A stretch of DNA of 41,975 nt from Planctomycetota bacterium (GCA_011369445.1 DRQF01000237.1:1-41975), one strand, 5' to 3'; shown: positions 1 to 9,325, counted from the stretch's first letter. Program-made: numbers and translations. Notes: generated by a model not told the origin, from the sequence alone.

Positions 1-191
1 CGGAGGTCCGCGCTGGGTCGCCTCCGGTCGGGGGAAACCTTGCACATCCCGGGCCAAACATGACTCGATTCTCCTCTCCGGGACAAGAAAAGCGCGTTTC
101 CAATTCCTTTTGTCCCCATGGTTTAGAATCGTCCACTTGGAGCGTGTGAGAACGAGGTCCAGCCGAACCCCTCGAGCCCTGGGAGACCCCC
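1..191. other. Upstream flank, no gene seen
   Basis: No reading frame here looks like a gene. A TAGAAT hexamer at 124-129 is a possible -10 element, but no convincing -35 box lies 16-18 bases before it, so a promoter for the gene at 192 is only a guess. A strong Shine-Dalgarno-like GGGAGGTGA lies at 199-207, just inside the longest frame, and bears on the start choice of that gene. Confidence 0.4.
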
Positions 192-1928
192 GTGAAAAGG
201 GAGGTGACTGACAATATGGCCGCGCATCTGTCAGACGAGACACCGAGCGGCCCAGCCGGAAAGCCAGCCGGCCAGTGGCTCGTTCTCGCGGCGATTCTAG
301 GGCTCGGCCTGTTGCTGCGCACTGGCGCTGTGGACTTCGGCACGCCGTCGGCGTTCGCCCGGCCCGACGAGGAGCTGGGAGTTCGCGAAGCTCTGTTTCT
401 GTTGGGCGGCGACCCCCACGTGCATTTCCACAGCTACGGCGATGGATGGCCGAGGCTCCTCGCTCTCGTCTATCGATGGGAGGGGAGGGCGCAGGCGGTG
501 GACGGTGCGCCTCCGATTCTGGCCTGGATGCGCGACCCTTTGCCCTTTCATCGGACAGCGCGAGCTGTCTCCGCCGTGTTGGGCGGATTGACGATTCTTC
601 TGGTTTGGGCGCTGGCAAGGCTGTGGGGGGGGCGTCGGGCGGGACTGTGGGCGGCGGGGATCTACGCCATGGCGCCTCTTGCCGTCCTCCACGCCCACTT
701 CGCCACGGTCGACACACTTGGGGCGTTCCTTATGGCTCTTGCGGTTCTCATCACCGTGATGGGACAAGGCCGACCCGCGCTCCTTCTCGCCGCACTCCTC
801 GTCGGCGCGGCCGCTGGTGTCAAGGTGCCCTTGGCGCTGGGGCTCGCGGCGCCGTTCCTCACTCTGCGGGGCCCGTTCACGTCGCGTTTCTCCCAAGGAG
901 CCCTCCTGATTCTCGCGTTCCTGGTCGGTCTCGTCGCCGTCTCACCGAGTTGGCTGACGGAACCGACGTTGGTTTGGGAAAGGCTCGTTGCCGAGGGGGC
1001 ATCGCAGGCGGGGCGTCGGGGAGATCTGGGGATCGTCGCGTCCGGAGGGCACCTTCTGCGCTGGGGCGTCTGGGCAGGTCTCGGCCCCGTGAGTGCCCTT
1101 GCCGCCGTTGCCGCCCTGCCGATCCTCGCGCAACGTCGTGGAGGTCTTCTGCCTTTCCTGCTGGGCGCGGGCTGGCTGTTGTTCCACGCCGCCGTGGGCA
1201 CCCCCTTCAGTCGCTACATCCTTCCCGCCCTGCCTCTGCTGGCAGGTGCGGCGGGGGTGGGGATGGCCCGATGGCAGGGTCGACTTCCAGCGGGTTCGGA
1301 GGTCCTCCTCGTCGCTGTACTCGTGTACTCAGCCCTGGCCCCCAGCCTCGAGATCCGGGGGGTGCTGGGGCGGCCGGACACGCGCGGCGAACTTCTCCGC
1401 GCCTTCGACGACGGCCGACTGCCCCGCGACGCCTACGTTCTCGTGCCCGGTTACGTCTTCGGACTGGGTTCTCCGGCCGTGGACCTCACGATTCGGGCAG
1501 AAAGCCTCTCTGGACCGGGAAAGGACTGCCCTCAACGGCGGCTTCAGTGGGAGTCCGCATCGCGACGACTTGCCCTGGCGCCTGCGCCCCGGCCCATCTG
1601 GCAGCATCTGGGGGCCGCGGATGCGGAGAAGCTTGCGCTCGACGGTCTCTCCGGTGGGGCCGAGTTGCTGTTCGCCTTCCTGTGGACCGACGATCTTTTC
1701 GCGAAGGCTTGGTCCGGGGAAGCTCTTCGGCAACGGGTGTTTCGCGATTTGCAACGTAGCGCCGCCGAGGGAAAAGTCGCGTTGCGCCTCTTGTGGACGT
1801 TCGATCCGGGTCTCGGGGTTTCCTCCCTCTACGAGCCCTGGGACTACTGGTTCGTGCCCGTCATTGCTCCCACGGTTCAGCGCCGCCCGGGACCCCGCAT
1901 CGAAGTTTGGAGCGTGAAAAAAAAGTGA
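192..1928 (+). CDS. GT39-type integral membrane glycosyltransferase
   Basis: A 578-residue polytopic membrane protein of the dolichyl-phosphate-mannose protein mannosyltransferase/ArnT-like group (GT39, GT-C fold). The first hydrophobic helix (about residues 29-48) is followed by an extracytoplasmic loop with an acidic pair, Asp59-Glu60 in ARPDEE, the position of the catalytic and metal-binding acids in this family. Several more membrane helices follow to about residue 380, then a soluble C-terminal region with no domain I recognise. GT39 enzymes transfer a sugar from a polyprenyl-phosphate donor to protein or lipid outside the membrane; donor and acceptor here are unknown. The GTG start at 192 has GGGAG six bases upstream. 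An in-frame ATG at 216 follows GGAGG at 200-204 and is an equally good start, costing eight residues. The downstream exported proteins are possible acceptors, by position only. Confidence 0.75.
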   Translation: MKREVTDNMAAHLSDETPSGPAGKPAGQWLVLAAILGLGLLLRTGAVDFGTPSAFARPDEELGVREALFLLGGDPHVHFHSYGDGWPRLLALVYRWEGRAQAVDGAPPILAWMRDPLPFHRTARAVSAVLGGLTILLVWALARLWGGRRAGLWAAGIYAMAPLAVLHAHFATVDTLGAFLMALAVLITVMGQGRPALLLAALLVGAAAGVKVPLALGLAAPFLTLRGPFTSRFSQGALLILAFLVGLVAVSPSWLTEPTLVWERLVAEGASQAGRRGDLGIVASGGHLLRWGVWAGLGPVSALAAVAALPILAQRRGGLLPFLLGAGWLLFHAAVGTPFSRYILPALPLLAGAAGVGMARWQGRLPAGSEVLLVAVLVYSALAPSLEIRGVLGRPDTRGELLRAFDDGRLPRDAYVLVPGYVFGLGSPAVDLTIRAESLSGPGKDCPQRRLQWESASRRLALAPAPRPIWQHLGAADAEKLALDGLSGGAELLFAFLWTDDLFAKAWSGEALRQRVFRDLQRSAAEGKVALRLLWTFDPGLGVSSLYEPWDYWFVPVIAPTVQRRPGPRIEVWSVKKK

Positions 1929-2013
1929 ACGATTTCGCGTATCAGGCCGGAAAAGGGAGACTCTCTTCCCTCGGATAGCATTGTCGGTCCGTGCCAAGAG
2001 AGGTCTCCCATCC

Positions 2014-5000
2014 ATGCGAATTGTCTCAGTCATTGCCTTGTGCGCCCTGCTCTCCGCGGCGCTTTCCGCTCAAACCCTCTTCGTGAACGCTTCCGCCCCG
2101 GCCGGCGGAGACGGCTCGTCATGGGGGGCGGCGTTCCAGGATCTGGATTCCGCCCTGGGTCTGGCCCAGCCGGGCGATGACATCTGGGTGGCCGAGGGGC
2201 GATACCACCCGATGGCGCCCGCGGTGACGTTCCAGATCCCGGACGGCGTCGGGGTCTACGGAGGTTTCGACGGGACCGAGACGCAACTTTCCCAACGGGA
2301 CTGGATCGCCCATCCGACCTATCTGGACGCCGATGTGAAGGGCGACGACGTCCTCCACAGAACGGCCGACAACGTGTCGCGGGTCGTGACTCTGGGAACG
2401 GGGGGCGCTCCCGCAATCCTCGACGGGTTCATCGTTCGGGGCGCCCGGGGCGGTGCGGACGGCGGCGGCCTCTATATTCCCGGTGGGTCCCCGACCGTGG
2501 CGCACTGCGTGTTCGAAGACAACCGTGTGAGCCATGGGGGCGCAGGCGTTCTGGTCGCGGGAGCCAACATGACGTTCGACGATTGCACGTTCAGCTTCAA
2601 CGAGGCGGCCATTGGTGGCGGCCTCTACATCGCCACGGGGGCGTCGGCCGTCACCGTGACCCTCAACGACTGCGAGTTCGTGGGCAACAAGGCCCTCCAG
2701 GCCACCCCCAACGACGGAGACGGCGGGGGTCTCTTCGCGGAAACCAACGTCGATCTCATCCTCAATCGCGCCATATTTCTGTCCAACAAGGCGATTCCCG
2801 TCCTCCCGAATACGATCTCCGAGGGGGGAGGCCTTTGTAGTCTGGGGGGCACCGTGACCGTGGGACACGCCATCGTGCAGGCCAATACGGCCAACCTGGG
2901 CGGGGGGATCTATGTCGCCGGCACCCTCCTGGCGAGCCACGTCGTCGCGAGCGGCAATCAGGTCGTGGACGTGAACAATCTCCCCGGCGGCCGCGGCGGG
3001 GCGATCTGGGCTCAGACCGCCACTCTCGAGGGGTGCACCCTGGCTGGCAACTACGCCCAGAAGAAAGCGGGCGGCGCCGTGATCAACAATGGGGACGTCC
3101 GAAACTCCATCCTCTGGGGCAACACGGTGGCGCCGGTTCCGCCCGGGGAGGACCCCCCTGAACCCATCCAGGTTCAGCTCGCTGGCGGGCCCAACATTTC
3201 CTATAGCGACATTCAAGGGCTGCTCACGCCGCTCCCCGGCTGTCCGCCACCCAATCCCAACGATTTCCCGGGCAGCATCGAGCAGGATCCCATGTTCGCG
3301 GACGCGAGCGTCCTCAGTCTTTTCCCCACCGGGACGGCCCTGAGAAACCTCCGGCTGTCTCCGGGATCGCCCTGCATCGACGCCGCGGACAATGGAGGGT
3401 TCACCCTTCCCGTCCCCATGGGGGATGTCAACGGCAAGCCCCGTTTCCACGACGACCCGGCGACGACCAACACGGGGTTGGGCACGGGCGGCATCGCGGA
3501 CATGGGCGCCTACGAATTCGGCCCCTGGGTGAGCGACCTGCCCATGGCCTCGTTCACCTCCAGTCTCTCCGTGGTGACGGTCACTCTTACGGATACCAGC
3601 ACGTCCGTGAACGGGCCCATGCGGCTCGAGATCTGGAACTTCGGCGACGGCAACGGGTCCTGTGTGCCTCAGGCCGTTCATCACTTCGATTCCAATGGGC
3701 CTCGGTCGGTGAAGCTGCGGGTCTTCGACGTGGCCCTCGCCACGGCGGAAGGGCTTCCCCAGACGGTCCTCCCCACGGACACGAGCCCGCCCGCGGTGAC
3801 TCTCACGAACCCGGCGGACGGCGCCAGCGTGACGGGAACGGTCCTGATCCAGGCGGTGGCCACCGACAACGACGTCGTGGACCACGTCGAATTTTTCGTG
3901 GGCACCACGTCGTACGGGATCGATCTGGAAGGGAGTCCCATCTACGACGCGCCCGTGCCCTGGGACACGACGCTCGTGAACGACGGGTTCTACACGGTGA
4001 AGGCCCGTGCCTACGATGCCGTGGGCAACTTCGCCGAAGCCACGTCCACCGTCCACGTGGTCAATCAGGCGCCGGTCTTCACCTCCGTCCCCGGCCCTCT
4101 CGATCTCACCATCCAGCTCGGAGATTCCCTGGATGCCGCCGTCCGTGCGATGGGGCTCTACCCCACGACGTATGCTCTGCTTTCCGGGCCGTCAGGCCTG
4201 CAGTTACAGTCCCAGTCCTCTGAGGGCGTTTTGCTCTGGACTCCCACGGCTCAAGATCTTGGAACGCATACCGCGGTCGTTCGGGCATCGAACGCCTCCG
4301 GAATCGCCGACGTCACGCTCACCCTCGAGGTGATCCCCCGGGTCTATCTCGTCGAAACCTTTGACCGTCCCGGCTTCACGAACACGACGCTCACGGGCCT
4401 CAACGACCAAGGGATGATGACCGGATACACGACGCAGACCGGGATCGGCCCGCGAGGTTTCGTGACCGACGGGGTCACCTTCACCACGATCTATGCGCCG
4501 ACGTCGTTCTGGACCTTCGCCCACGACGTCAACAATCAGGGGGTCGTCTGCGGTTCGATCTATTACGTGAGCTCGTTCAGTGGATCGGGTTGGGACACCT
4601 TCACGTGGCAGAATGGCACCTTCACGACGTCCATCTACGGTTACTACCCGCCCTACTCGAACGAGGTGGACGCCTACGGCATCAACGACGCCGGCCTCGT
4701 CGTGGGGAGAGCCTTCACGGGTGCCTATTCCCCGTCGGCCGCCTGGGCGACCTTCAGCCCCGGCGTGACATTCAACCCTCCGGGTGCCACCTTGGGGGTC
4801 TCGCCCACGGGCGCCTATGGCTGCAACGATGTGGATCAGGTCATCGGCGGATTCGGTCTCGGCACCAACAACGCGATTCCGGGTGAGATCTTCGTCTACG
4901 ACCACCCCACCGACAGCTATCAGGTCTACAGTCCTCCGGGGGCGGCCGGGAGCACGGGGCGAGGGATCAACGACTCCGGCCTCATGTGCGGTGTCTACGT

Positions 5001-5586
5001 GGGCAGCGTTCCCACCGCCAGCGGCCTGCCCAGCGGAATCCCGAGCACGAATCGGGCCTTCGTCACCTTGGCCTCCCAGCCCGGAGCGGGGGATTGGCTG
5101 AAGATCTACATTCCGGGAGCCCTGTCGACCCAGGCTCTCGACATCAACGACGCGGGGGTGGTGGTCGGGAATTGGTACGACGCAAACGGGATCAGCCACG
5201 GCTTCATCGCCCGGCCCGCGGACTCACTCCAACACGCGGATCTGGGCTACGGAGGTCCGGGCAACGCTCACCTATCCGTCACGGGTTATCTAGGGACGGG
5301 GAACACGGGCAGCATCGATCTCGTGGGGGCGCCACCCTCCACGGCCGCGTGGCTTTTGGCTTCCACTCAGCTGAACCCCACGCCCTTCGTGGGGGGGACC
5401 GTGGTCACCGTCCCAGTGGCGGCCTACTTCCCCCTCTTCACGGACAGCCAAGGCGAGATCCACATCCCCGGTCTCCCGGGCGGTGGCGGTCCCCTCACCG
5501 TCTATCTCCAGTACCTTCACGTTCTTCCGAGCGGCCCTTTGGGCTACGGACTGTCCAACGCCGTGGAGGTCCAGTTCACCCCGTGA
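2014..5586 (+). CDS. Exported multidomain surface protein: beta-helix, PKD/Ig and HAF repeats
   Basis: About 1190 residues, probably exported. The ATG at 2014 is preferred over the in-frame TTG at 1981 because a signal peptide (MRIVSVIALCALLSAALSAQ) begins there and GAGAGG lies 10 bases upstream. Residues about 25-490 form a right-handed beta-helix of the polymorphic-outer-membrane-protein kind, with many GGG/GGI turns and N-rich rungs. Then come a PKD-like domain (505-590), an Ig-like domain beginning SPPAVTLTNPADG (590-685), an He_PIG-like Ig domain (685-775) and six HAF-type repeats with cores such as INDAGLVVG and INDAGVVVG (776-1069). The last 115 residues (GAPPSTAAWLL, ending LSNAVEVQFTP) match a C-terminal module I associate with planctomycete exported proteins. 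An adhesive or structural surface role is likely; there are no catalytic motifs. Confidence 0.8.
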   Translation: MRIVSVIALCALLSAALSAQTLFVNASAPAGGDGSSWGAAFQDLDSALGLAQPGDDIWVAEGRYHPMAPAVTFQIPDGVGVYGGFDGTETQLSQRDWIAHPTYLDADVKGDDVLHRTADNVSRVVTLGTGGAPAILDGFIVRGARGGADGGGLYIPGGSPTVAHCVFEDNRVSHGGAGVLVAGANMTFDDCTFSFNEAAIGGGLYIATGASAVTVTLNDCEFVGNKALQATPNDGDGGGLFAETNVDLILNRAIFLSNKAIPVLPNTISEGGGLCSLGGTVTVGHAIVQANTANLGGGIYVAGTLLASHVVASGNQVVDVNNLPGGRGGAIWAQTATLEGCTLAGNYAQKKAGGAVINNGDVRNSILWGNTVAPVPPGEDPPEPIQVQLAGGPNISYSDIQGLLTPLPGCPPPNPNDFPGSIEQDPMFADASVLSLFPTGTALRNLRLSPGSPCIDAADNGGFTLPVPMGDVNGKPRFHDDPATTNTGLGTGGIADMGAYEFGPWVSDLPMASFTSSLSVVTVTLTDTSTSVNGPMRLEIWNFGDGNGSCVPQAVHHFDSNGPRSVKLRVFDVALATAEGLPQTVLPTDTSPPAVTLTNPADGASVTGTVLIQAVATDNDVVDHVEFFVGTTSYGIDLEGSPIYDAPVPWDTTLVNDGFYTVKARAYDAVGNFAEATSTVHVVNQAPVFTSVPGPLDLTIQLGDSLDAAVRAMGLYPTTYALLSGPSGLQLQSQSSEGVLLWTPTAQDLGTHTAVVRASNASGIADVTLTLEVIPRVYLVETFDRPGFTNTTLTGLNDQGMMTGYTTQTGIGPRGFVTDGVTFTTIYAPTSFWTFAHDVNNQGVVCGSIYYVSSFSGSGWDTFTWQNGTFTTSIYGYYPPYSNEVDAYGINDAGLVVGRAFTGAYSPSAAWATFSPGVTFNPPGATLGVSPTGAYGCNDVDQVIGGFGLGTNNAIPGEIFVYDHPTDSYQVYSPPGAAGSTGRGINDSGLMCGVYVGSVPTASGLPSGIPSTNRAFVTLASQPGAGDWLKIYIPGALSTQALDINDAGVVVGNWYDANGISHGFIARPADSLQHADLGYGGPGNAHLSVTGYLGTGNTGSIDLVGAPPSTAAWLLASTQLNPTPFVGGTVVTVPVAAYFPLFTDSQGEIHIPGLPGGGGPLTVYLQYLHVLPSGPLGYGLSNAVEVQFTP

Positions 5587-5627
5587 TCGGTCGCCACGTC
5601 CGTCACATGAATGATGGAGCTTGAAGC

Positions 5628-7358
5628 ATGACGTGTCATCATCGCGCTCTTTCCCCATCCTTGGGCATTCTTCTGATCCTGGTGGCGGGAGCCTCGGCCC
5701 AGTTCCTGCCCATGGGTCCCGGAGACGGAACCTGGTCCGGCATCCATTTCTGGAATGATTCCCAGAGCGCATCTGGCTATGGCACCCGGGTTGCATCCGC
5801 GGGAGACGTGAATGGCGACGGCTATGACGACGTGCTCGTCGGAGCGCCTTTTTGGAAGGATGCGAGCGGCACGCCGGTGGGAGCCGTCTGGGTGTATTCG
5901 GGGGCCACAGGCGCCGTCCTATGGAATTGGACTGGGGCCGCGGCTTGGTCCACCTTTGGGGCTTCGGAGTTCGGCGCGGCGCTGGCCGCCGCGGGCGATG
6001 TGGACGGCGACGGTTTGGATGACATCCTCGTCGGAGCTCCCGAAGCCGCCACCGCAGCCATACAGTCGGGGGCCGTCTTCCTGTACTCCGGGGGGACAGG
6101 CGCTCTGCTGCTACAGATCGATGGGGCCGCCAACGACCGCATGGGGGCGGCGGTGGCCGGGCTCGACGATCTGGATGGAGACGGTGTCTCGGATTTCGTG
6201 GTTGGTGCAGACCAGGCCCTCTCAAGCAACCCCTTTGTGAAGGGATTGGCCTATCTGATCTCCGGCCAAACCGGGGGCGTCATCGCTGTCTTGGATGACG
6301 GAGTGAGCCTTTTTGGCAAGTTCGGTTCACGCCTTGCGGCTTTGGGGGATGTGGACGGTGACGGTTCTCACGATCTGGCGGTTGCTGAACCTTTCGGCGC
6401 CGCGGGGGGCCTCGGCGCTGCCGGTCGCATCGTCGTCTACTCCGGCTCGCCCTCTGGGCCGGGAACGGTGCTCCTCACGATCTCGGGGACAGAGATCGCC
6501 GGCCATCTCGGATCCTCGGTCGCGTCCGCGGGGGATGTGGACGGCGACGGCCTGGACGACATTGTCGCTGGAGCGCCCGAGGAAGGGGCCGTGGGGCAAG
6601 GGTTCATCTACGTGTTCTCCGGACAAAGCGGGACCGTAGTGCATCAGGTGACGCCCAGCGGCCTGCTGCCGGGCGCGCGGGCCGGCCGTGCGGTGGCCGG
6701 GATGGGGGACATCAATGGGGATGGTCGTTCCGAATTCGTGTTGGGAGCTCCTGGCGCGGGGCGCGTGGAGCTCCGTGACGGCGCCTCGGCCAGTCTGTTG
6801 CGATCCTGGACCGGCAGTGACATCGGGACGGCTCTCGCCAAGGGAGGTGACGTGGATGGAGACGGGAACGGGGACATCCTGATCGGCGCGGCCGTCGATG
6901 CGCCGGGATTCAACTCGGACTATGGTTACGTCTTTGCCGACAGAGCCGCTCCCGACGACTTCTTCGCCCAATTCGGGACCCTCTCCATTTCCGGGTTCTA
7001 CGGAGCCATGCTTCAGTTCTTCCTCTTGCGCTCCTCGGCTCTCCCGATGGAGCAGTACGTCGTTCTCGGGTCGGCAAGCGGTTTTGGACCGGGCTTCGCG
7101 TTGGCCGGACATACGATCCCTCTGAACCTGCCCGACGCCTATTTTTCGCTGATTACCACCTATGCCAACGTGGGGTTCTTTTCCCAGACGGTGGGGTCGA
7201 TCTCCAACGGCAACGCGTTTCCTGCCTTGGTTCTCCCCCCCGGGGGGTTGAGTCCTGCTCTCGCGGGAATCGAACTCCATCACGTCGCCGTCACCTTCAC
7301 CTTGGCTTCGGGCATCACCTGGGTGAGTCGACCCGTCGCCACCCGGCTGATTCCATGA
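5628..7358 (+). CDS. Exported FG-GAP (integrin alpha-type) beta-propeller protein
   Basis: 576 residues with an N-terminal signal peptide ending near GASAQ. Seven FG-GAP repeats each carry a calcium-binding loop of the DVDGDG type (DVNGDGYDD, DVDGDGLDD, DLDGDGVSD, DVDGDGSHD, DVDGDGLDD, DINGDGRSE, DVDGDGNGD). Seven blades are what one integrin-alpha-like propeller needs. The last 130 residues are a separate C-terminal module (YVVLGSASGFGPG, then IPLNLPDAY, ending SRPVATRLIP) of a type I recall from planctomycete exported proteins. Start ATG 5628 has GGAG about 10 bases upstream and follows the previous gene by 41 bases, so cotranscription is likely. The DNA for its last 27 codons is repeated exactly 2050 bases downstream. 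The role is probably surface display or ligand binding; no enzyme activity is visible. Confidence 0.85.
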   Translation: MTCHHRALSPSLGILLILVAGASAQFLPMGPGDGTWSGIHFWNDSQSASGYGTRVASAGDVNGDGYDDVLVGAPFWKDASGTPVGAVWVYSGATGAVLWNWTGAAAWSTFGASEFGAALAAAGDVDGDGLDDILVGAPEAATAAIQSGAVFLYSGGTGALLLQIDGAANDRMGAAVAGLDDLDGDGVSDFVVGADQALSSNPFVKGLAYLISGQTGGVIAVLDDGVSLFGKFGSRLAALGDVDGDGSHDLAVAEPFGAAGGLGAAGRIVVYSGSPSGPGTVLLTISGTEIAGHLGSSVASAGDVDGDGLDDIVAGAPEEGAVGQGFIYVFSGQSGTVVHQVTPSGLLPGARAGRAVAGMGDINGDGRSEFVLGAPGAGRVELRDGASASLLRSWTGSDIGTALAKGGDVDGDGNGDILIGAAVDAPGFNSDYGYVFADRAAPDDFFAQFGTLSISGFYGAMLQFFLLRSSALPMEQYVVLGSASGFGPGFALAGHTIPLNLPDAYFSLITTYANVGFFSQTVGSISNGNAFPALVLPPGGLSPALAGIELHHVAVTFTLASGITWVSRPVATRLIP

Positions 7359-7359
7359 G
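7278..7359 (+). repeat. 82-bp perfect direct repeat, copy 1
   Basis: This segment, covering the last 27 codons of the FG-GAP gene and one base beyond, is identical to 9328-9409. Upstream of the identical block similarity continues, but with changes at third codon positions. Confidence 0.95.
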
Positions 7360-7395
7360 GGGCGATGGACTTGGGACACCGGCCCACTTTGCCGG

Positions 7396-7490
7396 TCAGT
7401 CATCGCGGCCTAGACAGTTCTCGCAGATGGAGGTTTCGTCCTGGACGTTGCCCACCTCCATGGTGCAGTCGTAGTCGTAACAGCATAAAG
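7396..7490 (-). pseudogene. Remnant of a radical SAM/SPASM gene 3' end
   Basis: Read on the minus strand this stretch encodes ALCCYDYDCTMEVGNVQDE directly followed by TSICENC. That is the C-terminal SPASM region of the radical SAM enzyme at 9505-10437, minus 25 residues. A 44-base block (7436-7479) is identical to 9620-9663. The missing piece corresponds exactly to 75 bases between two copies of TCGTCC in the intact gene (9545-9550 and 9620-9625), as expected for slippage or recombination between short direct repeats. The upstream part of the gene, including the CX3CX2C motif, is absent, so the fragment cannot be a functional radical SAM enzyme. Confidence 0.85.
7436..7479 (+). repeat. 44-bp direct repeat shared with the radical SAM gene, copy 1
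   Basis: Identical to 9620-9663 within the intact radical SAM/SPASM gene; part of the gene remnant described at 7396-7490. Confidence 0.9.
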
Positions 7491-7600
7491 CATGAGGAAT
7501 CAGGGCACCCGCCTGATCCCTCGGAAACCAGTAAGCGGTTTGAGAGCCGCACGATGATAGCAAGAGGCAACACGATGCCATGAACAGGAGGAGAGATCCC

Positions 7601-9277
7601 ATGTCTCGGAATGAATCGAGTCTATTTCAACACGGTGCAGCTCGTCTCCTGCTTGTTCTCGCCCTCGGACTTGCTCCGCTCTGCGCCCAAACCCCGTTCG
7701 AGGCTTGGCGCGACCCGCTTGTCTTTCCGGGGTCGGGCGACATCGTCCGCGCTCAGTGCGACGCCTTGGGCAATGTCTACGTCTGCAGTGGAACCTTGAC
7801 CGTCGGTTTCTTCAACACGAGCGTGCATTGGTTCCAAGTAGCGAAGTACGACGCGGCTGGAAATCGTCTTTGGACCTTCGACTATCGTCCAACCGGAGGC
7901 TTTGCCGAGCGGGTGAGTTGGCTCACTGTCGATTCGCAAGGCAACGTCATCGCGACGGGCTACGCGCAGCAAACTCAGGCCTCCCTCAAGGACGTCGCCA
8001 CCATCAAGCTCGACCCGGATGGCAATGTCGTTTGGATCAAGCGTTTCAATGGGGGCGTTCCTGTCGGCAACCGGGGGCACCGCGTCGCCACAGATGCCAA
8101 TGACGACGTGTATGTTCTCGGCACGGGCGGTGGATTCGGTGGCGTCGTTCAGGTCTTCAAGCTCGATGCCGGCACCGGCTCCATGCTCTGGTCCCAGGGA
8201 TGGACACCGCCTGGCTCGGCTTCGTTTCCTATCAATGCCCGCGCTCTGGCCGTTACGCCAGGGGGGAACGTCGCCGTGACCGGTGCGATCAACAGCCTTT
8301 CGATGTTCCTTCGGTCCTACGATGCGACGGGGGCTCCGCAATTCGGCTTCGTCGACACGAGTTGGGTGACAGGCGGCCTCGATGTCGTCCATGACTCGGT
8401 GGGAAACTGGTTGGTGTCGGGGGCCGGCCTCCTCGCGGGGACGGCGAAGGGCCTCGTCGCCAAGTACGGTCCCACAGGCAACCTGCTTTGGAAGTCGGGC
8501 TTCAATTCGAATGTCGGCGGATCGACGTTTTGGGACACATTGAGCCGTCTTGAAGTTGATCCAGCGGATGACGGTGTAGCGGCCGTCGGATCAGCCAGCG
8601 GTATCGATTGGGCGATCGGGCGCTTCGACGCGGCCGGGAATCTGCAATGGAACACGACATTCGACGGTTTCGGCTTGCAGACCGAGAATGCCACGGATCT
8701 GGAGATCGGTCCGGGTGGCGCTATCTACGTGATCGGTGGCGCCGGCGGCGTCGCCCCGAGTGGCGGCCCGTTCCCCAGTCTGGACGCGGTCCTCGTCGCC
8801 TACGACTCCGGCGGGCAGCAGCTTTGGGTCCATGGCGTCCAGAACTCCGGTATTCCGCCGACGCTGGCACGAGGCCGCCACGGACTTTATTTCAGCACGA
8901 GCAGTGATCTCGTACACGTGATCGAGGGTATCGACGTCGTCGTGCATCAGCCCGGCGGTCCCGGTTCGCCCGTTTTCGTCGATCATCAGGGGCTGACCCC
9001 AGGTGCGGTCTACCACTCGTTGCTCAGCCTTGAACCCTGTCCCGGCGGCCCGGGCACGGGGCCCTATCTGGGACTGTGTACCCAGAACCCGCAGGGACTC
9101 CTCACGCAGTTTCAGGCACCTCTCGGCACGCCAGTGCTCCACTTCCTTGCCAGCGCCCCGACAATTCGGTGGGGCCCCTTCCCGGCCCTCCCTGTCGTCA
9201 TCGAGACCGTGGCATTCCAGCTCTCGCCGCTGGGACTCGTTGAGGTCTCACCTGTTGATCACGTGACGATCAACTGA
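7601..9277 (+). CDS. Exported SBBP/PQQ-like beta-propeller protein
   Basis: 558 residues from ATG 7601, which follows a strong Shine-Dalgarno sequence (AGGAGGAGAG at 7586-7595). An in-frame ATG at 7580 lies before that site and is less likely. A signal peptide (LLLVLALGLAPLCAQ) is followed by about 400 residues of repeated motifs such as VDSQGNVIATG, LDPDGNVVWIK and IGPGGAIYVIG. These are typical of seven-bladed-propeller (SBBP) repeats of exported bacterial proteins. The final 100 residues form a different, beta-rich C-terminal module beginning near FVDHQGLTPG. No catalytic residues or quinone-binding motif are evident. The gene sits between remnants of both of its neighbours, so it was probably inserted here or caught up in a local rearrangement. 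Likely a surface or secreted protein of unknown ligand. Confidence 0.8.
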   Translation: MSRNESSLFQHGAARLLLVLALGLAPLCAQTPFEAWRDPLVFPGSGDIVRAQCDALGNVYVCSGTLTVGFFNTSVHWFQVAKYDAAGNRLWTFDYRPTGGFAERVSWLTVDSQGNVIATGYAQQTQASLKDVATIKLDPDGNVVWIKRFNGGVPVGNRGHRVATDANDDVYVLGTGGGFGGVVQVFKLDAGTGSMLWSQGWTPPGSASFPINARALAVTPGGNVAVTGAINSLSMFLRSYDATGAPQFGFVDTSWVTGGLDVVHDSVGNWLVSGAGLLAGTAKGLVAKYGPTGNLLWKSGFNSNVGGSTFWDTLSRLEVDPADDGVAAVGSASGIDWAIGRFDAAGNLQWNTTFDGFGLQTENATDLEIGPGGAIYVIGGAGGVAPSGGPFPSLDAVLVAYDSGGQQLWVHGVQNSGIPPTLARGRHGLYFSTSSDLVHVIEGIDVVVHQPGGPGSPVFVDHQGLTPGAVYHSLLSLEPCPGGPGTGPYLGLCTQNPQGLLTQFQAPLGTPVLHFLASAPTIRWGPFPALPVVIETVAFQLSPLGLVEVSPVDHVTIN

Positions 9278-9295
9278 TCCCCGATGCGACCCCAT

Positions 9296-9325
9296 GCTCA
9301 ATCCCCGCTTTCGCGGGGATTGAGC
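9296..9325. other. Perfect 13-bp hairpin downstream of the propeller gene
   Basis: The arms at 9296-9308 (GCTCAATCCCCGC) and 9313-9325 are perfectly complementary around a TTTC loop. The stem is strong enough to stop or stabilise a transcript ending just after the stop codon at 9277, but neither strand shows a T-tract. The right arm is also part of the coding remnant at 9298-9408. Confidence 0.7.

Noticed and set aside
2119..4056. Long minus-strand open frame (645 residues) opposite the beta-helix gene
   Set aside because: Arg/Gly/His-rich composition without domains; an antisense frame kept open by high G+C codon use of the real gene.
7396..7602. Small minus-strand frame that looks like a 68-residue lipoprotein with a LSSCGS lipobox
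   Set aside because: The hydrophobic start is antisense to the leader of the + strand propeller gene and the rest is the SPASM remnant; a chance junction is more likely than a gene.
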